The translations under genes and the position numbers were made by a program. A DNA stretch of 17,507 bases, taken from the NCBI GenBank assembly GCA_023430065.1, contig JAEZCG010000077.1, forward strand, positions 1 to 17,507, in the 5' to 3' direction. This DNA comes from Pseudomonadota bacterium (GTDB lineage: Bacteria; Pseudomonadota; Gammaproteobacteria; Burkholderiales; SHXO01). Of the stretch, positions 7,811 to 14,973 are shown in pieces (within the stretch, counting starts at the first letter, position 1; each line of letters opens with the position of its first letter). The notes under the pieces were generated by a model that worked only from the letters and a program-made list of their open reading frames with translations, was not told the origin of the DNA and did no database searches.

Positions 7811-8746
7811 ATGATCATCCGTTCCGTTCTCGTCATCGGCGGATCCGGCTTCATCGGCCGCCACGTGGTGCGGCAGCTCGTCGCACGCGGTCTGCAGGTG
7901 CGCGTGCCGACGCGCCGCCGGGACCGCGCCAAGGAGCTGATCCTGCTGCCCACGGTGGACGTCGTGCAGGCCGACATCCATGACGACAAGACGCTGCACC
8001 GGCTGGTCGCGTCCTGCGATGCCGTGATCAACCTGGTGGGCGTCCTGCACGGCGACTTCGAGCGCGCCCACGTCGAACTCCCCCGACGCATCGTGGCAGC
8101 CTGTGACAAGCACGGCGTGCGCAGGCTGGTGCATCTGAGCGCACTGAAGGCGGCGGCCGACGCACCCAGTGCCTATCTACGCTCCAAGTCCGAGGGCGAG
8201 AACGTGATCCGCCTGGCGCGCGCGCGCATCGACGCGACGATCTTCCGGCCCTCGGTGGTGTTCGGACCGGACGACCGCTTCCTCAACCTGTTCGCCACGC
8301 TCGCGCGCCGCCTCCCGGTGCTCGCACTGGCCTCTCCGGACGCGCGTTTCCAGCCGGTGTACGTGAACGACGTGGCACAGGCCCTCACCGCGTCGCTGGA
8401 CGACGCCCGTACCTTCGGCCAGACCTACGAGCTGTGCGGACCGCGCGTCTACAGCATGCGCCAGCTGGTCGAGTACGTCATGCACACGGTCGGCGTCCGG
8501 CGCATCGTGATCGGTCTGGGACCGACCCTGTCGATGCTGCAGGCAGCCGTCCTGGAGCGACTTCCGGGCCGCCTGATGACGCGCGACAACGTGCTCTCGA
8601 TGCGCGTGCCCAATACCTGCGATGCGGCATTTCCCTCCTTGTTCGGGATCGTGCCCACTGCGCTGGAAGCCGTCGCGCCGATGTACATCGGTGGCGTGAC
8701 TCCGCGCGCGCGCTACCACTGGTTCCGTTTTCGCGCACGGCGCTGA
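7811..8746 (+). CDS. NAD(P)-binding atypical SDR, complex I NDUFA9-like
   Basis: A 311-residue Rossmann-fold protein of the extended/atypical short-chain dehydrogenase group. The nucleotide-binding loop VIGGSGFIGRHVV is at residues 8-20; DAVINLVGVL (70-79) and VHLSALKA follow, and a Tyr122-x3-Lys126 pair (AYLRSKSEGE) is in the place of the SDR catalytic residues. The later NDVAQAL is typical of the NDUFA9/YbjT-like subgroup. Mitochondrial NDUFA9 is an accessory subunit of complex I; bacterial members are often named after it, but their substrate is not known to me and no complex I genes are here. The ATG at 7811 is the only sensible start; its ribosome binding site is poor. It lies 38 bp after slt and 11 bp before the GST gene, which argues for cotranscription. 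Confidence 0.85.
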   Translation: MIIRSVLVIGGSGFIGRHVVRQLVARGLQVRVPTRRRDRAKELILLPTVDVVQADIHDDKTLHRLVASCDAVINLVGVLHGDFERAHVELPRRIVAACDKHGVRRLVHLSALKAAADAPSAYLRSKSEGENVIRLARARIDATIFRPSVVFGPDDRFLNLFATLARRLPVLALASPDARFQPVYVNDVAQALTASLDDARTFGQTYELCGPRVYSMRQLVEYVMHTVGVRRIVIGLGPTLSMLQAAVLERLPGRLMTRDNVLSMRVPNTCDAAFPSLFGIVPTALEAVAPMYIGGVTPRARYHWFRFRARR

Positions 8747-8757
8747 AGGACCGTGAC

Positions 8758-9420
8758 ATGTCGCACTACACGCTGGTCATCGGCAACAAGAACTACTCGT
8801 CCTGGTCGCTGCGCCCCTGGCTGTTGATGCGCCACACCGGCATCGCCTTCACGGAAGTGCGCATCCCGCTGTACACGCCCGAGTCGAAGCAGCAGATCCG
8901 GCGGCACTCTCCGTCCGGCAAGGTTCCCTGTCTGCTCGACGGCGGGCTCGCCGTTTGGGACTCGCTGGCCATCGCCGAATATCTGGCCGAGCGCCATCCC
9001 GAACTGCGGCTGTGGCCGTCGGATGCGGTGCAGCGCGCGCATGCGCGCTCGATCAGCGCCGAAATGCACTCGGGATTTGCCAACCTGCGCAGCGCGATGA
9101 GCATGAACTGCCGGGGGCGCTTTCCCAACCACGGCCGCAGCGACGAGGTGGCGGGTGAGATCGACCGAATCGAGCGCATCTGGGATGCGTGCCGCGCGCA
9201 GCACGCACACGTGGGGCCGTTCCTGTTCGGCGCGTTCAGCATCGCGGATGCAATGTACGCGCCGGTGGTGCTTCGTTTCCGTACCTACGAGGTGCAACTC
9301 GATCCCGTGAGCCGCGGCTACGCGGACGCCATCCTCGCGTTGCCCGCCATGCGGCAGTGGTTGCAGGAGGCCGAGGCGGAAACCGAGGTGATCGCGGCCC
9401 TCGAGCCGCGGCCGGACTGA
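8758..9420 (+). CDS. Glutathione S-transferase family protein
   Basis: A 220-residue cytosolic GST-fold protein. The thioredoxin-like N-terminal domain begins with [20 protein letters not shown], where a serine of YSSWS is in the usual catalytic position. It continues with KVPCLLDGG (the cis-proline VP) and [13 protein letters not shown], which matches the glutathione-binding (D/E)S..I..YL motif. The all-helical C-terminal domain includes [18 protein letters not shown], the conserved N-capping Asp motif of GSTs. The substrate cannot be told from sequence. The ATG at 8758 overlaps no other gene, and AAGGA, which overlaps the stop of the preceding gene, serves as ribosome binding site. An open frame extends upstream to 8434, but that part is the shadow of the SDR gene. 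Located between the SDR gene and cca. Confidence 0.9.
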   Translation: MSHYTLVIGNKNYSSWSLRPWLLMRHTGIAFTEVRIPLYTPESKQQIRRHSPSGKVPCLLDGGLAVWDSLAIAEYLAERHPELRLWPSDAVQRAHARSISAEMHSGFANLRSAMSMNCRGRFPNHGRSDEVAGEIDRIERIWDACRAQHAHVGPFLFGAFSIADAMYAPVVLRFRTYEVQLDPVSRGYADAILALPAMRQWLQEAEAETEVIAALEPRPD

Positions 9421-9439
9421 GGGGCCGCGGGCGCCATCG

Positions 9440-10690
9440 ATGGAGATCTACCGCGTCGGCGGATCGGTGCGCGACGAACTGCTCGGCCTGCCGGTGAAGG
9501 ACCACGACTACGTGGTGGTCGGTAGCGATCCCGAGGAGATGGTGCGGCTCGGCTACCGGCCCGTGGGCAAGGACTTTCCCGTCTTTCTGCACCCGCAGAC
9601 GAACGAGGAATACGCACTGGCCCGCACCGAGCGCAAGACCGGCCGCGGGTACAAGGGATTCGCCGTGTATGCGGCGCGGGAGGTCACCCTGGAGCAGGAC
9701 CTGGCGCGCCGCGACCTCACCATCAACGCCATCGCGCGCGCGCAGGACGGTCGCCTGATCGATCCGTTCGGCGGCGAGCGCGACCTGCGTCTGGGCGTGC
9801 TGCGCCACGTCTCCCCCGCCTTCGGCGAGGACCCGGTCAGGATCCTGCGGTTGGCGCGCTTCGCCGCCCGCTTCGCCTTCGAGATCGCGCCCGAGACCCT
9901 GGCGCTGATGCGCACCATGGTGGACGGCGGCGAGGTCGATCACCTGGTGCCAGAGCGCGCGTGGCAGGAACTGTCCCGGGGCCTGTCGGAGCAGCGGCCG
10001 TCCCTGATGATCGAGGCACTGCGCGCCTGCGGCGCGCTGGCGCGTGTGCTGCCCGAAGTGGACGCGCTGTTCGGCGTGCCGCAGCCGCCACAATTCCATC
10101 CGGAGATCGACACCGGCCTGCACACGCTGCTGGTCCTGGACTATGCGGCTTCACGCCGCTTCTCACTGCCCGTGCGCTTCGCCGCGCTCACGCACGATCT
10201 GGGCAAGGGCACCACTCCGCGCGAGCAGTGGCCGCGTCACATCGGACATGAGGCGCGCGGCGTGGAACTGATTCGAGCGCTGTGCGAGCGGCTGCGCGTG
10301 TCCAACGACTGTCGCGACCTGGCGCTGCTGGTTGCGCGTCACCACGGTCAGGTGCACTGCGCGGAGGAACTGCGCGCGGCGACCGTGGTGAGGCTGTTCG
10401 AGCAGACCGACGCCCTGCGCCGGCCGGAGCGCTTCGAGGAACTGTTGCAGGCCTGCGCCAGCGACTTCCATGGACGACCGGGCTTCGAGTCGCTTGCCTA
10501 TGCGCCGGCTCCGTTGCTGCGCACGGCGCTCGCCGCCGCGCGCGGCGTGGACGCAGCATCGATTGCGCGCGCGCAGGGCGAGCCCGCGAAGATTGCGCAA
10601 GCGGTGCACGCTGCGCGTGTCCAGGCGGTCGCGGCTGCGCTGGGCGGCGCCGATTCCGGCTCCGAGGACGGCAGTCCGGGCGCGGCCTAG
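9440..10690 (+). CDS. cca: CCA tRNA nucleotidyltransferase (multifunctional, HD domain)
   Basis: Adds or repairs the 3'-CCA end of tRNAs without a template; the HD domain of this bacterial type adds phosphohydrolase activities. The 416-residue protein agrees with E. coli Cca (412). The class II nucleotidyltransferase head starts at the N-terminus: [11 protein letters not shown] (residues 6-16), then catalytic Asp21 and Asp23 in [20 protein letters not shown] (89-99) gives the RRD motif, and [12 protein letters not shown] follows. The HD domain is near residue 250, LTHDLGKG with His252-Asp253, and continues with GHEARG. The start ATG is 19 bases after the GST stop; no strong ribosome binding site is seen, which fits translation linked to the upstream gene. 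Last gene of the slt-cca run. Confidence 0.96.
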   Translation: MEIYRVGGSVRDELLGLPVKDHDYVVVGSDPEEMVRLGYRPVGKDFPVFLHPQTNEEYALARTERKTGRGYKGFAVYAAREVTLEQDLARRDLTINAIARAQDGRLIDPFGGERDLRLGVLRHVSPAFGEDPVRILRLARFAARFAFEIAPETLALMRTMVDGGEVDHLVPERAWQELSRGLSEQRPSLMIEALRACGALARVLPEVDALFGVPQPPQFHPEIDTGLHTLLVLDYAASRRFSLPVRFAALTHDLGKGTTPREQWPRHIGHEARGVELIRALCERLRVSNDCRDLALLVARHHGQVHCAEELRAATVVRLFEQTDALRRPERFEELLQACASDFHGRPGFESLAYAPAPLLRTALAAARGVDAASIARAQGEPAKIAQAVHAARVQAVAAALGGADSGSEDGSPGAA

Positions 10691-10722
10691 CCGCGCGCAC
10701 GGCCGATGGAGCCGGTGGACGA

Positions 10723-10920
10723 TCAGTGCAGAAGAAAGACGATCAGGCTGGCGAGGGCGGACAACACCAGCGAGGACGCGAACGGAAAGTTGTACTCGCG
10801 CCCGCGCAGCACGAAGTTGACATCCCCGGGCAGCCGGCCGAGCCCGATCTTGCGCAACAGCGGCGTAACGCCGCCGATCAGCGCAAGCGCGAGCAGCATC
10901 GCGAGAAACCACTTCGTCAT
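10723..10920 (-). CDS. DUF2905 family small membrane protein
   Basis: A 65-residue protein with two membrane helices (about residues 3-20 and 45-64). They are separated by the characteristic RKIGLGRLPGDVNFVLRG segment, with PFASSLVLS before the second helix. This GLGRLPGD pattern identifies DUF2905, whose function is unknown. The ATG at 10920 is preceded by GGAG at a proper distance; an upstream in-frame extension to 11082 has no family match and crosses the probable promoter. It converges on cca with a 32-bp gap and is divergent from the downstream GST gene. Confidence 0.88.
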   Translation of the reverse strand: MTKWFLAMLLALALIGGVTPLLRKIGLGRLPGDVNFVLRGREYNFPFASSLVLSALASLIVFLLH

Positions 10921-10941
10921 GCAGGTCGCTCCATGCCAAGG

Positions 10942-10950
10942 ACTATAGCA
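10942..10950 (-). promoter_or_regulatory. Candidate extended -10 promoter of the DUF2905 gene
   Basis: Minus-strand TGCTATAGT: a TGn extension followed by TATAGT, about 22 bases before the ATG. The -35 region (about TGTTCC) is a weak match. It resembles the TGCTATGCT element before rpiA. Confidence 0.35.
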
Positions 10951-10995
10951 TCGAGGCGGCACCGGAACACGTGCCTGGCGCTGCGACCGCCCTGC

Positions 10996-11001
10996 TAGAA
11001 T
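10996..11001 (+). promoter_or_regulatory. Candidate -10 element for the YfcG-type GST gene
   Basis: TAGAAT lies 28 bases before the TTG start, a one-mismatch form of TATAAT. No clear -35 is visible 16-18 bases upstream. The same hexamer occurs before the TMEM165 gene. Confidence 0.35.
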
Positions 11002-11029
11002 CCCGCGCTTTCGTGCGCAGGAGGCAGCC

Positions 11030-11656
11030 TTGATCGATCTGTACACCTGGACCACGCCCAACGGCCGCAAGGTCTCCATCATGCTCGAGGAGACCGGCCT
11101 GCCCTATCGCGTGCATCCGGTCGACATCAACCACGGCGAGCAGTTCAGGCCGGCGTTCCTGGCCATCAATCCGAACAACCGGATCCCGGCCATCGTCGAC
11201 GAGACAGGACCGGACGGCACGCCGTTCACGCTGTTCGAGTCCGGCGCCATCCTCCTGTATCTCGCCTACAAGACCGGCCGCTTCCTGCCGCGCGACCCCG
11301 TGCGCCAGTTCCAGTCGATCCAGTGGTTGATGTTCCAGATGGGAGGCGTCGGGCCGATGTTCGGCCAGGCGCATCACTTCCTGCGGGCGACCAAGGAGCC
11401 GGTCCCGTATGGAATCGAGCGCTACACGAAGGAGACGCGGCGGCTCTACGGCGTCCTGGACGGCCACCTGCGGGAGCACGAGTACCTTGCCGACGAATAC
11501 TCGGTCGCCGACATCGCGACCTACCCCTGGATCGCCCGGCACGACTGGCACAAGGTCGAGCTGAGCGAGTTCCCGGCAGTCAAGGCGTGGTACGAGCGCA
11601 TCGGCGCACGCCCGGCCGTGCAGCGCGGCATGAAGGTGCCCGAACCGAAGCAGTAG
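11030..11656 (+). CDS. Nu-class glutathione S-transferase, YfcG-like
   Basis: A 208-residue GST that closely follows the E. coli YfcG pattern as I know it; YfcG has disulfide-bond reductase activity with glutathione. The N-terminus [21 protein letters not shown] places Thr9 and Asn11 where YfcG has its active-site residues. ISPNNKIPAIVD of YfcG appears here as [12 protein letters not shown], then [25 protein letters not shown] and [14 protein letters not shown]. The C-terminal [11 protein letters not shown] is the GST N-capping region. Translation starts at TTG (11030), supported by AGGAGG six bases upstream and by exact agreement with the family N-terminus. The rare start codon may lower expression. 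No cysteine in the active site, which fits the Nu class. A REP-like inverted repeat follows its stop. Confidence 0.92.
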   Translation: MIDLYTWTTPNGRKVSIMLEETGLPYRVHPVDINHGEQFRPAFLAINPNNRIPAIVDETGPDGTPFTLFESGAILLYLAYKTGRFLPRDPVRQFQSIQWLMFQMGGVGPMFGQAHHFLRATKEPVPYGIERYTKETRRLYGVLDGHLREHEYLADEYSVADIATYPWIARHDWHKVELSEFPAVKAWYERIGARPAVQRGMKVPEPKQ

Positions 11657-11660
11657 CGAC

Positions 11661-11713
11661 GGATCCGGCTTTCGCCGGGACGACGAGTCGGCGTCATCCC
11701 GACGAAATCCCCA
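11661..11713. repeat. REP-like inverted repeat downstream of GST gene
   Basis: Two imperfect arms face each other: TTTCGCCGGGACGACG (11670-11685) and, on the opposite strand, TTTCGTCGGGATGACG (11692-11707), 14 of 16 identical. Only about six bases separate them. The left arm also forms its own small stem CCGGC-4-GCCGG (11665-11678). The GGATcc-GCTTTCGCCGGGA / TCATCCC style is that of short dispersed intergenic repeats often seen in beta- and gammaproteobacteria. It lies 5 bases after a stop codon and may terminate or protect the GST mRNA. Only one copy is seen in this window. Confidence 0.6.
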
Positions 11714-11794
11714 TCTGCGGCACTAAAGACGGCGTTGCGCCTGCCGATTTGCGTGGATCGACCGGTGAATTCCTGCCGGCGCTGCATCCACGCC

Positions 11795-13081
11795 ATGAGC
11801 GACTCCTCTCCCCCAGAAAAGATCGGCAAGTACCCGGTGGTCCGGGAGTTGGGCCGCGGTGCGACCAGCGTCGTCTACCTGGCACGCGACCCGTTCGCGA
11901 ACCGCGACGTGGCGATCAAGGTCGTGCGCAGCGAGGCCCCGGGCGACGCCGACCTTCAGCGGCGCTTCCGCCGCGTGTTCCTGAACGAGGCGGCGCTGGT
12001 CGGCAAGCTGTTCCATCCGCACATCCTGGGCATCTATGACGCGGTGAGCGACGAGGATCTGTCGTACATCGTGATGGAGTACATCGACGGCCACACCCTC
12101 GAGCAGTACTGCGACGTACGCAACCTGCTGCCGGTGAACAAGGTGGTCGAGATCCTCTTCAAGTGCAGCCTCGCCCTCGCGTTCGCACAGCGTCACGGCG
12201 TCATTCACTGCGACATCAAGCCGGCAAACGTACTGGTGAGCGGTGAGACCGACATCAAGATCTCGGACTTCGGCGCAGCGCAGTACGAGCAGGCCGAGCA
12301 CACCCACCTCAAGGGGGTCGGCTCGCCGGCCTACATGTCTCCCGAACAGGTGCAGGACAAGGAGCTGGACTTCCGCACCGACATCTACTCGCTCGGCGTG
12401 CTCATGTACCAGATGCTCACCGGCAAGCTGCCCTTCCGCGCCTCCAGCAAGGCGAGCCTGCTCTATCAGGTGATCAACATCCCGGCCATCCCGCCGAGCA
12501 CCTTCCGCCGCGACATTCCCCCCGAGCTCGACCGGGTCGTGCTGCGCTGCCTGGAAAAGGACATCGACGCGCGCTACGCAAGCTGGGGCGATTTCTCGCG
12601 TGAGCTCACCCACTCCTACCGCACGCTCGAGGTGCCCAGCGAGAACGTGTCGGACACCGAGAAGTTCAATACCATGCGCAGCCTGGCCTTCTTCAAGGAC
12701 GTGCGCGACCAGGAGCTGTGGGAGGCGGTGCGCATCACGCAGTGGCGCAAGTTCCTGGCCGATCAGAGCGTCATCCGCGAGGGCGACACGGGCGACAGCT
12801 TCTTCATCATCACCGCAGGTGAGGCGAAGGTCACCAAGACCGGGCGCCTGCTCAACATCCTGCGCGCCGGCGACTGCTTCGGAGAGATGCTCTACTTCAG
12901 CGAGACCGTCACGCGGCGCACGACCACCATCAGTTCGCTCTCGCCACTGACGCTGATCGAGATCAGGGCCGCGGATCTCGGCAAGTCGTCCGATACGCTG
13001 CAGAAGGAGATCAACAAGGCCTTCCTGCGCATCCTCATCGACCGGCTGACCTGGGCCAACAACCGCCTCTCTGCGGCGTGA
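11795..13081 (+). CDS. Ser/Thr protein kinase with C-terminal cyclic-nucleotide-binding domain
   Basis: A 428-residue soluble protein made of a Hanks-type kinase and a CNB domain. Kinase: glycine loop ELGRGATSVVY (18-28), VAIK with Lys42, candidate helix-C Glu65, catalytic loop HCDIKPANVL (138-147; Asp140, Lys142, Asn145), DFG (158-160), SPE (182-184) and TDIYSLGVLMYQMLTG (195-210). The residue before the catalytic Asp is Cys139, not Arg, so this is a non-RD kinase. After a linker (about 275-295) comes a CNB-like beta barrel (about 297-392): REGDTGDSFFIITAGEAKV and FGEMLYFSETVTRRTTTI, with Glu364 and Arg374/375 at the phosphate-binding cassette. No transmembrane segment is seen. The ATG at 11795 gives a normal lead-in to the kinase; a TTG at 11735 would add 20 residues without support. 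Targets are unknown. It ends 3 bp from a convergent alcohol dehydrogenase. Confidence 0.92.
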   Translation: MSDSSPPEKIGKYPVVRELGRGATSVVYLARDPFANRDVAIKVVRSEAPGDADLQRRFRRVFLNEAALVGKLFHPHILGIYDAVSDEDLSYIVMEYIDGHTLEQYCDVRNLLPVNKVVEILFKCSLALAFAQRHGVIHCDIKPANVLVSGETDIKISDFGAAQYEQAEHTHLKGVGSPAYMSPEQVQDKELDFRTDIYSLGVLMYQMLTGKLPFRASSKASLLYQVINIPAIPPSTFRRDIPPELDRVVLRCLEKDIDARYASWGDFSRELTHSYRTLEVPSENVSDTEKFNTMRSLAFFKDVRDQELWEAVRITQWRKFLADQSVIREGDTGDSFFIITAGEAKVTKTGRLLNILRAGDCFGEMLYFSETVTRRTTTISSLSPLTLIEIRAADLGKSSDTLQKEINKAFLRILIDRLTWANNRLSAA

Positions 13082-13084
13082 CGC

Positions 13085-14068
13085 TCAGGGCACGAGGACC
13101 AGCGCGCCGCGCACCTCGCCGCGCCGCAACCGGCTCAGCGCGTCGCTCGCGGCGCTCAACGGCAACGTCTCGGTTTCGGTGCGCACCGGCACGCGCGGCG
13201 CCAGCGCCAGGAACTCCTCGGCATCGCGCCGCGTGAGGTTGGCGACCGAACGCACGCACCGCTCGCCCCACAGGAGCTCGTAGGAGAAGGACGGGATCGG
13301 GCTCATGTGGATGCCGGCGCACACGACGCGGCCGCCCTTGTCCACGCTGCCGAGCGCCGCCGGCACCAGCGCACCGACCGGCGCGAAGATGAGTGCCGCG
13401 TCGAGCAGCTCCGGAGCACGCTGGGTGGAATCGCCCGCCCAGGTGGCGCCGAGTTCGCGCGCGAAGCGCTGCGCGGCCTCGTCGCCCGGCCGCGCGAACG
13501 CATAGACCTCGCGACCCTGATGGCGCGCAACCTGCGCGACGATGTGCGCCGCCGCACCGAACCCGTAGATCCCCAACCGCCGCGCCTCGCCCGCCATGCG
13601 CAGTGCACGGTAGCCGATCAGACCCGCGCACAGCAACGGCGCGGCCTCGACGTCGCCGTACGCGTCCGGGATGGGGAAGCTGTAGCGTGAATCAGCGAGG
13701 ACGTACTGCGCGTAGCCGCCGGGCAGGTGGTAGCCCGTGAAGCGGGCGGCCTCGCACAGGTTCTCCTCGCCGCGCAGGCAGTAGCGGCAGTTTCCGCAGG
13801 TGAAACCGAGCCAGGGGACGCCCACGCGCTGTCCCTCGCACAAGTGGTCCACGTGCGCGCCTCGCGCCACCACCGTGCCGACGATCTCGTGTCCCGGCAC
13901 CAGCGGATAGCAGCCCTCGGTGAGATCGCCGTCGACCACGTGCAGGTCCGTGCGGCATACGGCGCACGCGTGCACCTGCACCAACACCTGGCCGGCGCCG
14001 GGTTCCGGCACCTCCAGCACACAGGGCTCGATTGTGCCGCCCGGCCGGTCGAGCTGCATGGCGTGCAT
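13085..14068 (-). CDS. Zinc-dependent alcohol dehydrogenase (MDR family)
   Basis: A 327-residue medium-chain dehydrogenase that should oxidise an alcohol or reduce an aldehyde with NAD(P). Zinc ligands are all present: catalytic Cys38 in CAVCRTDLH, His60-Glu61 in PGHEIVG, and Cys147 in APLLCAG. The structural zinc lobe has Cys91, 94, 97 and 105 in CGNCRYCLRGEENLC. The Rossmann loop reads GIYGFGAAAH (166-175). The protein is shorter than yeast or liver ADH but normal for bacterial AdhP-like members. Substrate unknown. Start chosen at 14068 (MHAMQLDRPG); ATGs at 14086 and 14059 are alternatives and none has a strong ribosome binding site. An open frame continuing upstream to 14869 is the antisense of the TMEM165 gene and is rejected. 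Confidence 0.92.
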   Translation of the reverse strand: MHAMQLDRPGGTIEPCVLEVPEPGAGQVLVQVHACAVCRTDLHVVDGDLTEGCYPLVPGHEIVGTVVARGAHVDHLCEGQRVGVPWLGFTCGNCRYCLRGEENLCEAARFTGYHLPGGYAQYVLADSRYSFPIPDAYGDVEAAPLLCAGLIGYRALRMAGEARRLGIYGFGAAAHIVAQVARHQGREVYAFARPGDEAAQRFARELGATWAGDSTQRAPELLDAALIFAPVGALVPAALGSVDKGGRVVCAGIHMSPIPSFSYELLWGERCVRSVANLTRRDAEEFLALAPRVPVRTETETLPLSAASDALSRLRRGEVRGALVLVP

Positions 14069-14169
14069 GGTGCCGCGTCGCTGCATCGTGGAGCACACAA
14101 GTGAAAGCGAAACGCAGACTACTGGACCGCGGATGCGGCGAAGGCAAGTGGACGGATAGCCATATCGAC

Positions 14170-14176
14170 TAGAATA
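14170..14176. promoter_or_regulatory. Overlapping face-to-face -10-like hexamers
   Basis: TAGAATA reads TAGAAT on the plus strand (26 bases before the TMEM165 start) and TATTCT on the minus strand, about 100 bases before the alcohol dehydrogenase start. Both are near-consensus -10 hexamers. -35 elements are weak: TGGACG at 14149-14154 on plus with short spacing. A short hairpin, ACGCG-3-CGCGT (14175-14187), lies in the plus-strand leader. Confidence 0.35.
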
Positions 14177-14200
14177 CGCGCTTCGCGTCCGGACGATCCG

Positions 14201-14770
14201 ATGGAAGCCTTTCTCGTCTCGACCGCACTGGTCACGGCCGCCGAGATGGGCGACAAGACGCAGCTGCTGTCCTTCGTTCTTGCCGCCACGCTGCGCAGGC
14301 CGGTGGCGATTCTCCTCGGCATTCTCGTCGCCACGCTCGCCAATCATGCGCTCGCAGCAGGGACGGGCTATCTGATCGCGGGATGGATGTCCGCGGACGC
14401 GATGGCCTGGATCGCCGGCAGTTCCTTCATTGCCTTCGGCGCCTGGGCGCTCAAGCCAGACAGCTTCGCCGGAAAACCCCGGATTCTGCAGGCGGGCGCG
14501 TTCGCGACGGCCTGCCTGGCTTTCTTCGTGGCAGAGATGGCGGACAAGACCCAGTTCGCCACGATCGCGCTCGCGGGCCGCTACCACGCCGTGGTCGCGG
14601 TGGTGCTGGGGACCACCGTGGGGATGATGATCGCCAACCTTCCCGCGGTGTGGATCGGCGAGAAGCTCGCGCAGCGTCTGCCGATGCGTGCGCTGCGGAT
14701 CGCTGCGGCGGTGCTGTTCGTGGCCATGGGCGCCGCGACGCTGGCGGGACCGATCGGACGCATGCTGTGA
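14201..14770 (+). CDS. TMEM165/GDT1 (UPF0016) family cation transporter
   Basis: A 189-residue inner-membrane protein with six predicted helices in two inverted halves, each opened by the family signature: EMGDKTQ (residues 15-21) and EMADKTQ (112-118). These acidic motifs build the cation path. Characterised relatives handle Mn2+ or Ca2+ (yeast Gdt1, human TMEM165, bacterial MneA-type manganese exporters), so Mn2+ export is the most likely role, by family inference. The N-terminus starts directly with helix 1, fitting the start at 14201; upstream is a TAGAAT -10-like hexamer. I see no clear yybP-ykoY manganese riboswitch in the 130-base leader region. The stop codon overlaps the start of the CWC gene by four bases, so the two are translationally coupled. 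Confidence 0.93.
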   Translation: MEAFLVSTALVTAAEMGDKTQLLSFVLAATLRRPVAILLGILVATLANHALAAGTGYLIAGWMSADAMAWIAGSSFIAFGAWALKPDSFAGKPRILQAGAFATACLAFFVAEMADKTQFATIALAGRYHAVVAVVLGTTVGMMIANLPAVWIGEKLAQRLPMRALRIAAAVLFVAMGAATLAGPIGRML

Positions 14771-14970
14771 GCGACGACGCGGCGCCGACCCGCTGTCCGG
14801 CATGCGGCCAGGACAACCGCTGCGGAATGAACGCTGCCGGCGAGTGCTGGTGCGCCACCGGGTTTCCACCGCGCATGCCGCTCGCGCTGCGCGCCGATGC
14901 GGCGTGCTACTGCCGCGACTGCCTGCGCCGGCTGATCGAGTCGCTGCCCGCGGACGAGCGCAGCGCCTGA
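14767..14970 (+). CDS. Cysteine-rich CWC family small protein
   Basis: A 67-residue protein with eight cysteines (10, 13, 19, 27, 29, 47, 49, 52) in the order RCPACGQDNRC, GECWC and CYCRDC. The CPxCG and CWC motifs define the cysteine-rich CWC family, probably a small zinc-binding domain of unknown function. The GTG start overlaps the TMEM165 stop in the form GTGA, so ribosomes finishing the transporter can start here. The pairing with a cation transporter hints at metal handling but this is only positional. It ends 3 bp before the convergent universal stress gene. Confidence 0.85.
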   Translation: MSDDAAPTRCPACGQDNRCGMNAAGECWCATGFPPRMPLALRADAACYCRDCLRRLIESLPADERSA

Positions 14971-14973
14971 GCC

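Noticed and set aside
14108..14200. yybP-ykoY manganese riboswitch upstream of the TMEM165 gene
   Set aside because: Looked for because related exporters often have it, but the short leader does not show its conserved loops; a covariance search would settle this.
14069..14869. N-terminal extension of the alcohol dehydrogenase frame
   Set aside because: The added residues are polar low-complexity sequence antisense to the TMEM165 gene; the dehydrogenase is full length without them.
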